This document shows positions 22,498 to 33,124 of a DNA stretch of 64,000 nt, one piece after another (position 1 is the first letter of the stretch; each line of letters opens with the position of its first letter). Position numbers and translations under genes: made by a program. The DNA is from Balaenoptera acutorostrata (Eukaryota; Chordata; Mammalia; Artiodactyla; Balaenopteridae): contig NC_080082.1 in the NCBI RefSeq assembly GCF_949987535.1, forward strand, positions 34,756,011-34,820,010, read 5' to 3'. The notes under the pieces were generated by a model. It made no database searches and had not been told where the DNA came from. It saw nothing but the letters and a program-made list of their open reading frames with translations.

Positions 22498-22557
22498 TTG
22501 AAGAGGGGGAGGCCTCGGACTTCTCGCTTCCCTGGGATTCCTCCGTGACAGCATCAG
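22498..22557 (+). CDS. ZNF423: ZNF423 early coding exon (N-terminal peptide), partial gene
   Basis: A 60-base internal exon in phase 1/phase 1. Its first two bases (TT) finish a Val codon begun in the upstream exon; 19 full codons follow, and the last G opens the next codon (expected Gly). The peptide VEEGEASDFSLPWDSSVTAS is the conserved acidic, Ser-rich segment near the N-terminus of ZNF423 (OAZ/Zfp423). From memory, human has Ala where this copy has Pro12 and Ser20. ZNF423 is a nuclear factor with about 30 C2H2 zinc fingers that binds SMAD1/SMAD4 in BMP signalling, associates with EBF1 and PARP1, promotes preadipocyte commitment and cerebellar development, and is a Joubert syndrome/nephronophthisis gene in humans. 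The segment lies before the first finger and carries no finger itself. The upstream exon (start codon) and the downstream finger exons are not in the window. Confidence 0.93.
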
Positions 22558-22563
22558 GTAAAT
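22558..22563 (+). promoter_or_regulatory. ZNF423: Splice donor of the ZNF423 exon
   Basis: CAG|GTAAAT at the exon end is close to the vertebrate donor consensus (MAG|GTRAGT). Only the +5 G is replaced by A. Confidence 0.88.
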
Positions 22564-22639
22564 GCCCAGGGGCTGGTGGGAGAGCTGGTGGGGGTCCCGG
22601 GGGGCTGGCTCAGGAACTCAGAAAGCCACCCAGCTGGTT

Positions 22640-22960
22640 ATGGAACATATTCTTCCTGTCACATTCCTATCTCCAGTCCAGATTACACCGTGCAACACGA
22701 TTTTTATATCAGTTCCATATGGTCAATAAAATCTATTACATACAGAGACTACTACGCCTTTATTCCCCTGGGGACCGTGTTTCCATCTTGTGGGTACATT
22801 CAGATGGGCCACCACACCCCCACTACACAGGCTTTGAAGCTCCCAGCCATGGGCGTCGCTGCACATTCATTCCAACCTAACTGCATAAAAGCCATTTCAA
22901 TAGGACATTTAAACTCCAACCAAAATCAGAATTCCTGTATTTGCCTTCCTGGAAGGGGCT
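22640..22960. other. Repeat-free AT-richer intron next to the exon
   Basis: Begins about 80 bp after the donor. Contains CAATAAAATCTATTACATAC, GACTACTACGCCTTTATTCC and other unique motifs and no recognised repeat. Sequence next to ancient coding exons is often conserved; alignment is needed to tell. Confidence 0.35.
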
Positions 22961-23069
22961 GCATTGCGCTCTCGGGCATGCAGACCCGAGCCCAGGCCTC
23001 CAGGAGTTGGTAATAGGGGGAGGTCAGACTTGTGGGGTGCCTGGCCATTGGGGGGTGATGGGGGTGACT

Positions 23070-23170
23070 TGGTAGTCAGGGGACTTGGGTTTTGCGGCTC
23101 AGTTCTGCCCTAGCTAAGTTCCTTCCTGTGCCTCAGTTTCCCCAGCTATAAAGAGAGGTGATGAATGAGG
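23070..23170 (+). repeat. MIR SINE fragment
   Basis: 'ggggacttgggttttgcggc', 'ttcctgtgcctcagtttccc', 'ccagctataaagagaggtga'. Confidence 0.75.
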
Positions 23171-23424
23171 ATTTTCTCACTGTAAAGTTCTGTAATTTGG
23201 AGCTGCCCATGGAGCTTGGGATGGGAACTGGCTTGGGGTCCTTGGGAGCTCCTGAGTGGAGGGCACGGTGCTCCTGTTGGCTGTGCATCCAGCTAGCACC
23301 TTCCTTGGCAGCAGGGCTCTGGCTTCCTGTCTGGCAGGTGCCAGGCTCTCCTGCCTTGTCCCCTGTCCCAGGATCCTGACCACCTGGCTCCGGCTCCACA
23401 GGGGAGAATCTTGGGCCTGAGAAG

Positions 23425-23515
23425 ACCTACGAGGGAGTCATTTAGTCCCACTGCCTTCTCTTTTAGGTGTGGAAACTGAGGCAAGGAGGGAGGTATGATC
23501 TGGGTCAGTAGTTCC
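23425..23515 (-). repeat. MIR SINE fragment, weak
   Basis: 'catttagtcccactgccttc', then 'aggtgtggaaactgaggcaa'. Short and diverged. Confidence 0.45.
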
Positions 23516-24292
23516 AAGAACGAGGTGTTAGGCAACAAGGCATATGAACATTTAACACTTGAATGGTTACACATTGAATTCGTGATTTTATGGCCACGTG
23601 TGATTTAAGATGATGCGGAAGTCATTTAAGTGAGAAAATTGAGTTGACCAAGTTTTAAGTAATAGTATGTAATGCTTGGAGTCAGCAAAAATCATGAAGG
23701 TGGTTCCCAGATGACTGAAATTTGGGAAATGCTGGTACAGACTGGGCGGAAGGGGAGTGGGTACCAGCACGCGAACCCAGGTTCCCGGACTCCTAGTCCA
23801 GTGCTTTTCGCAGCAGGATCTGTGCTGATTGGAGAGTCTGAAGGGTCCTGGCTGGGTCCTGGCTGACCCAGGCTTGGGCACTGTTGTGTCTGCAGGTGCC
23901 TGGCCCTTGGTGACAGGGGCTCCCTCCAGGGCAGGGGCTTTGTCTGAAGGCAGAATGGGGAGGTGCTCAAATTCTTGGGAGGAGAGTCCAGAGTTAGGAC
24001 AGGCCTTGGGGTCCACACTGGGTAGGATAGGGGAAGGGGCTGTGTGGTCCCTGCCCTGTGGCCTTCTGTGCAGGAGAGATGCACTCCCCATGGCGGGAGG
24101 AAACACAGTGAGGTTATAAAGCTCCACATCTCATCCAGGCGCGCTGACAGACTTGGGGGTCCACGTGCTCAGGCATGCAGCCAGCTCTGAAGAGGGTCGC
24201 CACTCTGCTCCAAGCCCCTGCACCAGGAAAGCGCCCAGCCTGGTTGTGTCCCTATAAAGTCCTCCCTCCCAGCTGTTTTCCCAGTGGTGTCA

Positions 24293-24605
24293 GTGGCGAT
24301 AGGACAGTCAAGGACAGCCGCGGGGTGCCAGGAGGGCGCTGGCAGTGTTGCGGTGGATGGAGAGCCCGGTGCAGGGAGCGTCAGGCGCCTGGGCTGCATC
24401 CCTAGGGCCGGCCTGCAGAAGGCAGGGCAGTGCCAAGGGGCTGCATGGGGGCCTGCGGTCTGCGGTGCTCTGAGGCCACAGTGCAATGGCCAGCCCTCGG
24501 GCCTCCGGGGGCGCTCGGGAGTGGCGAAGGTTGTGGGACTCGCCCGTTTCCAGCCAAGAGCTGAGCACGCCCCACGCGCGTGTGCAGGAAGAGGTGCACC
24601 GCTCC
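24293..24605. other. CpG-enriched cluster
   Basis: About 23 CpGs by hand count in roughly 310 bases of GC-rich unique sequence, well above the surrounding intron. It is not part of a SINE and lies 1.8 kb downstream of the exon. It could be a minor CpG island or simply unmethylated-germline intron. Confidence 0.45.
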
Positions 24606-24924
24606 TTGTGAGTCCCTCCAGCCCTCAGGGACTCCCTGGTGCCAGTCAGCTTTGGATCGTCTGCTCGGAGATGGGGAAAGGGAGGGCAAAGCATCCCGGG
24701 CATTGGATCGTCCACAGCCGGGCAATGGATTGTTTTGTTTTCTTTGGCCCGTTTCTGATGATTTTTTTTACAGTGCATTCATGTGATAAATTTTCCTTCC
24801 CAATTCTGTTGGGCTTGGGCTATTAAAGTCAGCTTGTATTCCCTGAGCACGGGGCTTGTGAGATGGAGCAAATCCCGGGTGGCAGGATGAGGTCGGTTTG
24901 GGAGGCAGCCCTGGAGCCGGGCGT

Positions 24925-25040
24925 GGATGTTTAGTGAACACTTAACTTGGTATGTGCCAGGGCATAGAGCAAAACTTTACCTCCAGTATCTCATTGGGCC
25001 ATCATGACAACCCTATGAGGTGGGTGCTGTTTCCAGCAGC
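24925..25040 (-). repeat. MIR SINE fragment
   Basis: 'tttagtgaacacttaacttg', 'gtatgtgccagggcatagag', 'atgacaaccctatgaggtgg'. Confidence 0.75.
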
Positions 25041-25247
25041 AACTCCAGAATTTCTCCATGGGCTGGTTGGGGGCCGCCATCTGGTAGAGGACAGGGCCAA
25101 AGGCCTGGTTGAAGCTGCTTTAGTATAATGCTTTTCATTAAGCTGAGAAAATGTCACTTGGCTGCATCAGAAAATGGGGGCAGGTGCCAGAGAAGATTAT
25201 GGGGGAGCAAAGCCTCCCAAGCCACCCCTGGCACTGTTACTGAGAAC

Positions 25248-25395
25248 TGCTGTCCTCGTTTGGCGGATGAGGGAAGGAGGCTTGGAGCGGTGTAGCAGCG
25301 GATCCACAGTCCCCAGCCAGGATGCTGTGGAGAAGGGACTCGAACCCAAGTCCTCCTGCAGCCGGAGCCTGGGGTTTAACCTCTGCACCGCCTGA
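25248..25395 (-). repeat. MIR SINE fragment
   Basis: 'gtcctcgtttggcggatgag', 'agaagggactcgaacccaag', 'gtttaacctctgcaccgcct'. This is the tRNA-proximal half of a reverse-strand MIR. Confidence 0.65.
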
Positions 25396-25934
25396 CACTG
25401 GCTGGTAGACAGCTGAGCAGAGACCTGAAGGCATCATGGGGGCTTTGGGAAGGTCCCTGGTGGCACAGGACCCAAGGTGGCCATGGAGGATCTTTTAGCT
25501 CATCAGTCCAGAGGAATGCAGGGTGAGGTGAAGAGGGTGAGTGGAGAGCATCTTACTAGGAGTGCAGAGCTTTGAGTACCAGGCAGCTCCTCTTTGTGGG
25601 GACCCAGCCTGCCTGGGGTGCAGACTTCCCCTTGCCTGCTTTTCCTGGCTCTGGGAATGTGATGGAGAACTCCAATAAAGAAGCAGAATGCACAGTGGCC
25701 TCCACTACCCGTGGGGACCCTGTGGCCACTGCCCCCAGGAACAGCCTGGCCTGCTTTGTCTGTGCCCTTGCGTCGGGGCCCTGACAGTCATGGAGAGCCC
25801 GGCTTGGCAGGGAGGGGAGTAAAGTGATTGGCTCACAGCAGTTCTCCCGCCTGGCCAGGGGGTCACAGGAGGAGAGAGCCCACTCTTGCCTCTCTGCTGG
25901 CAAACATGGGGCTGCTGGTAGTAAAACCTGGGGG

Positions 25935-26070
25935 GAAGAAGCACTGCATTCAGAGCCGAGGGACGGGGGTGCCTAGTAGGTGTGGGATTTTAAATCATTT
26001 CCCATTGCGTCCTGTTTTTTCTTATCCATAAAAAGGGGGATGAAGGGACAATATCTTATAAAGAGACAAT
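25935..26070 (+). repeat. MIR SINE fragment
   Basis: 'gaagcactgcattcagagcc', 'tgtgggattttaaatcattt', 'cttatccataaaaaggggga'. It is interrupted at its end by the L1 that follows. Confidence 0.6.
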
Positions 26071-26083
26071 TTAAGTGAGAGAA

Positions 26084-26307
26084 TTTTTTTTTAACATCTG
26101 TATTGGAGTATAATTGCTTTACAATGGTGTGTTCATTTCTGCTGTATAACAAAGTGAATCAGCTATATGTAGTATACATATATCCCCATATCCCCTCCTT
26201 CTTGCGTCTCCCTCCCATCCTCCCTATCCCACCCCTCTAGGTGGTCACAAAGCACCGAGCTGATCTCCCTGTGCTATGCAGCTGCTTCCCACTAGCTATC
26301 TATTTTA
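26084..26307 (-). mobile_element. 5'-truncated L1, cetartiodactyl type, with target duplication
   Basis: On + it starts with the T-run (poly-A of the element), then TATTGGAGTATAATTGCTTT and continues to GCTATGCAGCTGCTTCCCAC. A perfect 12-bp duplication TAAGTGAGAGAA flanks it at 26072-26083 and 26308-26319, so the insertion is a simple 224-bp antisense L1 tail. No reading frame is retained. Confidence 0.92.
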
Positions 26308-26760
26308 TAAGTGAGAGAAATTCTTAACCTGTTTTGAGCCATAGATGCCTTTGAGCATCCAAGGAAAGGAAGCGTGTGGATTCTTTTCACAAATGCACAG
26401 AGCATTTTGCGTGTGATTTGGGGGGGGGACGTCACAGATTACTCCCAAGCTCTTCTTCTTGCCGGGCCATGGGTTCAAACTCCTTAGAAGTGTGAAGGTC
26501 CTTTGTGAAAGCCCCACAGGGGTCCCAAGCTCAAAGGCCCATCCGAGGTGGGCTGGTAGCACAGGTGAGCGGGCAGGTTTGGGGGGCACTGTGAATTGCG
26601 ACCCAGGCCCTGCTACGGGGGCAGCCGTCCCTCAGTGCTAGCTGATTGTGACAGGGCACCTGGCCCCAGAATTGCCACATCATCTGCGTTTTTAAAAGAG
26701 AAGCCAGAAAGCTGGATTTTCATATGCTATCATCAGATTAAAAAATTAACAACTCGTATC

Positions 26761-26925
26761 TTTTTAAAGCAGCTTTATTGAGATATAGTATGAGGGTTCC
26801 AATCTTTCCACATCTTCATTAATACGTGTAATTTATCTTTTTTTGGGGGGGATTCTAGGCTTCCTAGATGTGGAATGGTATCTCATTTTGGGCAATTCAT
26901 ATATCTGGAAAACATTGTTCAGGTC
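26761..26925 (+). repeat. Old L1M 3' UTR fragments
   Basis: 'aaagcagctttattgagata' is directly followed by 'ggttccaatctttccacatc' and 'gatgtggaatggtatctcat', two separated blocks of old L1 3' UTR fused by an internal deletion. Confidence 0.65.
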
Positions 26926-27634
26926 AAAGAGTGTCCTTCTGCCAGCTGGTTTCAGCCTGGCCACCGTTAGAAGGTTGCCAAGTGCGTCTTTACCAAGGTT
27001 CCACTTTCCAGGGTTTGACTTTCCAGGCCTCTCTGCTTCCCATCACCTGCCCCCAGCCCAGCTCAGTGGGGAGGCCCTTCCTCCCTTCAGCGCTTCCTCT
27101 CTCTTCCCTCAATCCCTTCTGCAATGAGGTGTCTGAGTGGCAGGCACCAGGATGATCGTGAGCTTACCGTGTGGGGTTTCAGGGAACCAACCCAACCAAA
27201 CTGAGCTTTGCCTCCCTTCCCCTGGTCACCAAGTTTGAGCTGGGAGATGAAGGGGCTCATCTTTGTGTAAATGTCTAATCACAGTCTCACTGGAACCTCC
27301 CACCTCCCTGGGCCAGGTTTCGGGACAGGTTGGGCTTCCTTCCACCATGGCTGCTCTGGACCAAGCTGGGGATGCAGTGCCAGAAGGGTCTGGGGGTGGT
27401 CTGGAGACGGAAAACAGTTCATTTGTTGACAAATACTCATTGTCAATGCCTGGGCAGGTTAGCCAGGTTTATGTCTGGCGTGGTGACACACACACACTTG
27501 TGGTTGGAGAGAAACACTCAATATAATCAACTGTTTGTGATGGCCCAGCAGCCTGAGACCATATTGGTGTGATCGGAGTTTCAGGCCTTCCTGCCACGTT
27601 ACAGGTCTCATTGTTCTGGTTAATGAAACCAACA

Positions 27635-27810
27635 TTCCCATTTATGAGCCACTTCTAGGAGCCAGTCCTCCTTCTCAGTGCTTTTCACATATAGAAAGTC
27701 AGGCACAGAGACGCTAGTGACCTGCTTCAAGGTCACACAGCCAGGAAGTGGCAGAGCTGGGATTTGAACCCGGGCAGCTCAGGCATGAATGTAGCATCTA
27801 AACTGTAAAT
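27635..27810 (-). repeat. MIR SINE
   Basis: 'cttctcagtgcttttcacat', 'gcacagagacgctagtgacc', 'caaggtcacacagccaggaa', 'agagctgggatttgaacccg'. Confidence 0.85.
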
Positions 27811-28256
27811 GGCAGATCTGCCTATGAGAATGTTGTTTCAGGCTCTTCATTTCAGGGGATCTAGAGGCTTGGGCAGAGGGGTCAGCTCAGTGCCCAGGTC
27901 CCTCCTGGGTCAGGTGGGAGAGTCTAACTAGGGCCAGGCCTCCTGGTTTGCTGCCCGGAAGGAGAGGAGGTGCCTGTCTTGAAGGCCTTGTGCACGTTTC
28001 CCAAATTCAAAGGCCAGGTCTGGAAAACACTGGGTCAGGCTCTCTTTAGAGACTCCCACCAGCCTGACCCCAGCCCACCTCCCCCTGGGCCTCTGCTCAT
28101 GACCGTTCTTGGGTGTGGGGCATGTATGCGCTTTGCGGGGTCAGGGGGAGGCTGTGTTAGGGCTGCGGGCTCTGAGACCTGCTCAGCGGGGAGATTAGAG
28201 TGGCAGCTGGGTGTCTGGTGCCTGGGGGGCCTCTTGGGGGAGGGATGCTGGAAGCC

Positions 28257-28284
28257 TTTCCTTTTCCTTTTCCTTTTCCTTTTA
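28257..28284. repeat. (CTTTTC)n microsatellite
   Basis: Four to five TTTTCC units in a row, uninterrupted. Confidence 0.92.
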
Positions 28285-28769
28285 CTCTGACTCTGGGTAA
28301 GCTGCGGGGTAGCGGGAGTGGTCAGTGCGCCCACCACGGACAAAGGTGGCAGCCTGCTGACCCCCTGCAGCCCGTTACATCCACGTTGTGACCAGTGAGG
28401 TGGACGGAAATGTCTGGAAGACTGGGCCTTTCACCGCAGGGAGTTGAGGCCCCTCGCTGCAGCCCAGCCTGCCCTTCTGAACCTTCTCAGAGCTGCCTCC
28501 CCACCCCACTTGTGTTTTCCTAGAGCATGTATTTATTATTTCAACTACTTCACAGAGACTCCACCCACTACCTTGTGCTTCTGCACGCTCGCTGTTTACA
28601 TTTCTCTTGGCCCCTTTGCCAGCTCCATCCATGTATAAAACCCTGCTCTCTAGATGAAGTGCAGGGTGAATGCACCGACGGGGTCCGTATAGCCCCCATG
28701 AGCCCCGAGCTTCTTGGAACCCCTGGATCCACATATCCTGCCCTTCTTAGCGGCTACATGGGGGTCTCT

Positions 28770-28880
28770 GGGTGGATGGGCATTCGTTTTCTGAACTGCC
28801 CCTCCCTGCTGGACACTTGGACTGCGTTCAGTTTTGGAATCATAAACAGTGCTCTGACCAATGTCTTTGTGTAGGTGGTC
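28770..28880 (+). repeat. Old L1M 3' UTR fragment
   Basis: 'ttctgaactgcccctccctg', 'ctggacacttggactgcgtt', 'ggaatcataaacagtgctct' and 'gaccaatgtctttgtgtagg' follow the old L1 3' UTR block about fixing distance and repeated ATAAACA(A/G)TGCT. Confidence 0.6.
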
Positions 28881-28961
28881 TTTTCCCCTTTGGAGTTTTT
28901 CTTAGGGGCTCCCAGGACCTTTAAACTTTTTCTTCAATCCTCAAATCAAGGCTGGAGAGAC

Positions 28962-28998
28962 TGTCTCCCTCTCTCCCCTCCTCTCCCCTCCTCTCCCC
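28962..28998. repeat. (CTCTCCC)n-like pyrimidine tract
   Basis: Tandem CCTCTCCC units on +, a short polypyrimidine minisatellite. Confidence 0.85.
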
Positions 28999-29897
28999 TG
29001 GGGTCCCTCACCCTGAATTCTTTCCTGAGTGACCGTCCTAACCTGGCTCATCAGTGAGGGTGTCCCAACCCCTTTCCCCACGATCCCGGGGCCGGCGACA
29101 GAAGCTGCCAGGTGCCCCTTGGCTCCCGGCTGGCTTGGCTGACGCTATCCACCTCCTGTGCTCGAGCCCCCAACCCAGTCATTTCCTCGACGAGGACCAG
29201 GGGACATTTTAAAGGAGTAGAAAAGTCCTGAATAGATGTAGAATTTCTTAGCATTTTAAAGACTTAAGAAATGCGTTTTTATATGGGGCCAGCTGGGGAG
29301 TTTCTCATTAGCTCGGCTGGGGCGTCTGTGGGGAGTTGAGCTGAGTGGAGCCAGGCAGGCTGGGTAGGAAGATGCGGTGGCCCCGAGCTCACCGGGGGGA
29401 GCGCGGCAGGCATGCGCCGGCTGGTCTGCACCGTGGACCCCTGGCCAGGCTGGCTGGGCTGTGCCTTTGTTAGAGCTGCTTCCCCCAGCACAGGAGGCCT
29501 CAGAAACCTTCAGGTGGTGACTGGAGCTGAGAGGTGGCCATTCTGTTACCATGGTGAGCAGTCCACGAGGTAGGGCGTCTGTGCCCTGTGTGCACACGGA
29601 GGCATGCACTTGTGTGTGTGTGTGTATGTGTGAGTGTGCCCAGGTGCCTCGGCCCTGACTCAAACCCCTGGGGGCCCCGGGACCTCTGCACCCCTCTGTG
29701 TGGCATCCTGGGCCCCTGGGGCTGACTTGGACCAGTTCTCTGAGGGGGATGTGGCGTTTCCTGCCCACCCTTTCCTCTGGCTCTGGACCAGCCAGGGGCC
29801 CCTGCTGGGCTGCACTGTACATCACTTCCTCTGTGCTGTGTCTGCCGTGCACATGTGCATGTGCACGTGTGTGCTGGTACCCAGGGTACGGGTGAGG

Positions 29898-29925
29898 GAG
29901 TGTGTGTGTGTGTGTGTGTGTGTGT
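29898..29925. repeat. (TG)n microsatellite
   Basis: Pure TG run of about 13 units. A shorter interrupted TG/TA run lies at 29610-29636. Confidence 0.95.
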
Positions 29926-30489
29926 GGTGTCTCTCTTCTGATTCCCTTTTTCCTCCCCCGTGGCCTGGCTGATGGTTTCGCTGGAGTGAAACCGGAGTGG
30001 GGCTTGTCTTGCTGATTTCACCTCTCTGGGTGGGCTTGGAGCTTCCTCAGAGGCAGGGACTCTGTGTCATTTGTCCTGTACCTGCAGGACCTGGTGCACA
30101 GCAGCTGCTCTGCCATTGTACCCTTGCTCTTTGTAGCGAGGTTGCCTGCTCCCAGCACCGCTGATTGGGGACTGTCCACTCCAGCAAGCCCGGTGTCCCC
30201 CTTCTCCTCTCCTGGTGCTCTTCGGCTTTTGGGGGGCATCAGTAATGAGGACTGTAATGTTGGAGGGGCTGGTCCTACTTTCTCCAGCCTTGAGTGCTCC
30301 CTAAGGCCCAGGACCCCACTGGTGGATGGTGGAAATCAGCAGTTTTTTGGTGACTGGAAGCCTGGCTATAAACCAGGGCCACAGTCAGGTGTGTATGTGG
30401 GTGTGGGCCTGTGGGTGATGATGACTTTGTTCCTTAGGACTTTGGGGAGGTCTCTCCATGTTTTCCAGGCGTGGTTTATATTGGCTCTG

Positions 30490-30612
30490 CTCAAACTTGA
30501 CCATGTAGGCAAATTTGGTGATCTTGTTAAAATGCAGATTCTGACTCAGCCGTTCTGGATGGGGCCTGGGATTCTGCATTTCTACCCAGCTCCAGAGTGG
30601 TGTTGATGGCTC
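30490..30612 (+). mobile_element. MER5A-type DNA transposon fragment
   Basis: 'gatcttgttaaaatgcagat', 'ttctgactcagccgttctgg', 'gggcctgggattctgcattt' and 'gagtggtgttgatgg' follow MER5A order without intact ends. Confidence 0.65.
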
Positions 30613-30714
30613 ACACAACACCCAGAGTAGCCAGGACTTAGAGGGTTTGATGAGTGAAGCCCTCTCGCCCACTCCCCTTGACCTTTGCTCTGGCCGGGCT
30701 CTCTGCCTGTGGAG

Positions 30715-30995
30715 CTCATCCTTCAAAGCTCAGCCTAAATGATGCCTCCTCCAGGAAGCATCCCATGATAGCCTTGCTGTAATTTATTGTGCCTGCCCCT
30801 GAGCCTCGGGGGCCGCCCTGATCCTGGCCCTCACTGCCCTTTGCTTGGTTATGACGTTCCTTCTGCACGTGCCCGGTCCCCTTGCTGCTCTGCTCACTCC
30901 TTCAGGCAGTGACCATGTCTGATTCTCTGTGCTCCCAGACCCCAGCTCTGGCTTGGTAACTGACAGATACCTAGCAAATGTTTGCCAAGGTGGAG
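30715..30995 (+). repeat. L2 LINE 3' end
   Basis: 'aaagctcagcctaaatgatg', 'cctcctccaggaagcatccc', 'ccttcaggcagtgaccatgt', 'agatacctagcaaatgtttg' are the L2 3' UTR landmarks in order. Confidence 0.8.
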
Positions 30996-31077
30996 AACTT
31001 CACTTCTGCCTCTTCATCTGTATTTTCCCTTAGCAGTTCAGGGCCAGATTTTTGTTCACTTTGTTAAGAGCAAGAAG

Positions 31078-31235
31078 TAGCTTTGAGGTCGAGATACTTA
31101 CTAGTTGTGTGACCTCGAGTAAGTTACTTAACTTCTCTGTACTTTCCATTTCCTCATGTGGATGGAATGGGGATACTTATCCTGCTTCCTAGGGGCATTG
31201 TGAGGATTATATGAGGGAATGCATGTAGGTTAGCC
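31078..31235 (+). repeat. MIR SINE
   Basis: 'cttactagttgtgtgacctc', 'gagtaagttacttaacttct', 'cattgtgaggattatatgag'. Confidence 0.85.
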
Positions 31236-31904
31236 TTAGCCCCCGAGGGTGGCATCTGGTGCTCTCCACTTTTATTCTTGATAACACATTGATAATACAT
31301 CAAGGGAAGCTTGGCTTGGAGCTTAGCTCAGCCTGGATCTGTGTGGTCAACAGAGGAGGCTCTGACGGGCCCCTCCCTTCCTCCTTCCCCTTGTCTCAAC
31401 TGGCAGTCTCTAGGCGTTGTCACAGTGGACAGGGCACTCACGCCTTCATCCCCATGCAGGGTTGGGGTGGGACTGAGTCCTCAGGGGACCACCCTCACTT
31501 AGCTGACCCTGGCTGGTGGGGCGCTGCTTGTTTCCCAAGTGGGGAAGGCTGGGTGTGGTTGGGAGTTGGCAGGGGTTGGTGGGCAGGGTCTGGTCTGAAA
31601 GGCAGAGGCTCTGAGGCTGTCATATGATCAGGCTCCTTCCCTGGGTGGAGCCTGATGCATCCACTGTGCAGCCATGGATGGCCAGTCGGAAATGGCCAAG
31701 GTCAGCCCAACTGTGCCACCTGGCTGGTCCTGGCTTCCTGGATGGGCACTCTGCAGGGCCCAGCTTCTGGGATGGGTATGGTGAGCACTGTGTCAGCCAC
31801 TGTCCTGCTGTAGGCTGTGGGCAGTCCACAGGGGTTAGGCGGTTGTCATCTCAGCTGACACTCTTAAAATTCTTGAGCATGAGGCAGGTGTGGGTACGTG
31901 CGCA

Positions 31905-31931
31905 CGTTCTCTCTCTCTCTCTCTTTCTCTC
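31905..31931. repeat. (TC)n microsatellite
   Basis: TCTCTCTCTC run with one TTT interruption. Confidence 0.9.
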
Positions 31932-32267
31932 CATGCATGTATTAGGTTGAGCTTGCCTAGCTGATGCCTGCCTGGTTCAAAAAAACCATTATTTTGCCCA
32001 CACTGATAATTCTTTTTTTCCTTTGTTGTGGTTGGTTGCTTTAACTGATGGCTGCTGGCCATACTTGGTAGTAGTTAGCTCATCAGACGGATACTGAAAC
32101 CAGTAAATAGGAGACACTTTTGCTTCTGCTATTCTACTTCTCTGGGCTCAATGCTTTGCAAACTGTGCAAGGTCGTGGAGGCAGGGGCAGTGCCTGCTTT
32201 GCTCACTGTTGTATCCTCAGTTACCATAATTATAAGCAACTGTAATAACAGTAACAAAAAACAACCA

Positions 32268-32500
32268 TCTAGTGAGCATTCGCTGGGGCCAGGTGGGGGC
32301 CGTGTACCTGACATGCGTCTTTCATTTAACCCTCCTTAACCACAGCTGGTAGGAAGTAGCATCATTCCCGTCTCACAGATAAGCACTTGAGGCTCAGAAA
32401 GGTCGAGGGACAGGTGCAGGCTTTCACAGCTGGTCTGGGCCAGAGCAGGATTTGAACCTGGGTTGGTTTTGTCTGAGTCCAGGGCCCACTCTTCTGTAGT
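32268..32500 (-). repeat. MIR SINE, nearly full length
   Basis: 'catctagtgagcattcgctg', 'ttcatttaacc', 'tcccgtctcacagataagca', 'caggatttgaacctgggttg', 'gtccagggcccactcttctg'. Confidence 0.8.
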
Positions 32501-32712
32501 TGCTAGTTCACAGCGACCTAGGACCCAATGGAGATGGAATGCATCTTTGTGGGATGACATCCCAGAGGATGTGCTAAGAACCCTAAAGAGGTCATGGTAG
32601 TGACACACCACTAGTGAGAGGCCGCCAGGGCCAGTGTGGAAATGAGAGACTGCTGACGGGCACAAGCCGAGGAGTGCTCTTCAACAGTGACATGTGACAA
32701 TGACAAGTCATT

Positions 32713-33117
32713 TTGCGTGCATGCTCGTGCGCACACACACACTCATGTACACTTGCTCACAAACGTAAGCACACGTGCTCACACATTCACACGCACACGT
32801 ACTTAGGCACATCCACACACAGTGCACACGTACACACACAAAGCGCACGTATAGAGACATTCACGTGTGTTATGTGTTCCTCCATACCTCACACACAATG
32901 CACACGTACACACACTCACACAGCGCACATATACAGACATTCCCATGAGGTATGTGTTCCTCCATACCTCACACACATGCACACACACACAAGTGTGCAC
33001 GTGCATGCATGAGTGTGCTCACATGCACCCACATGTACACAGGGCACATATGCACACACTTACAAACATGAGCACATATACAGACATACACACATGTGCA
33101 CCACACACCCATCCACA
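32713..33117. repeat. CA-rich degenerate repeat tract (~400 bp)
   Basis: Interrupted (CA)n with ATGTG, TACAC and GCACACG variants over 400 bases. It contains a tandem duplication at 32821-32976, and its distal part is copied in inverted orientation 1.4 kb away. The cysteine/valine-rich open frames on - and Thr/His frames on + are products of the repeat. Confidence 0.95.
32821..32976. repeat. Tandem duplication, two units of 76 and 80 bp
   Basis: Unit 1 at 32821-32896 and unit 2 at 32897-32976 share GCACACGTACACACAC, then GCGCAC.TATA.AGACATTC, then TATGTGTTCCTCCATACCTC. The non-CA part makes the duplication unambiguous. Unit 2 has a 4-bp insertion in the CA segment. Confidence 0.88.
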
Positions 33118-33124
33118 CCCCTAG
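33039..33124 (+). repeat. Source arm of an inverted duplication
   Basis: This segment (ACAGGGCACATATGCACACA ... CATGTGCACCACACACCCAT ... CCCCTAG) matches the reverse complement of 34432-34513 with only a few substitutions and one small indel. The match includes the non-simple TTACAAACATGAGCACA part. Confidence 0.9.

Noticed and set aside
32713..33117. Possible CRISPR-like or other spaced repeat array in the CA-rich tract
   Set aside because: Repeats are degenerate dinucleotides without uniform spacers, and the genome is mammalian.
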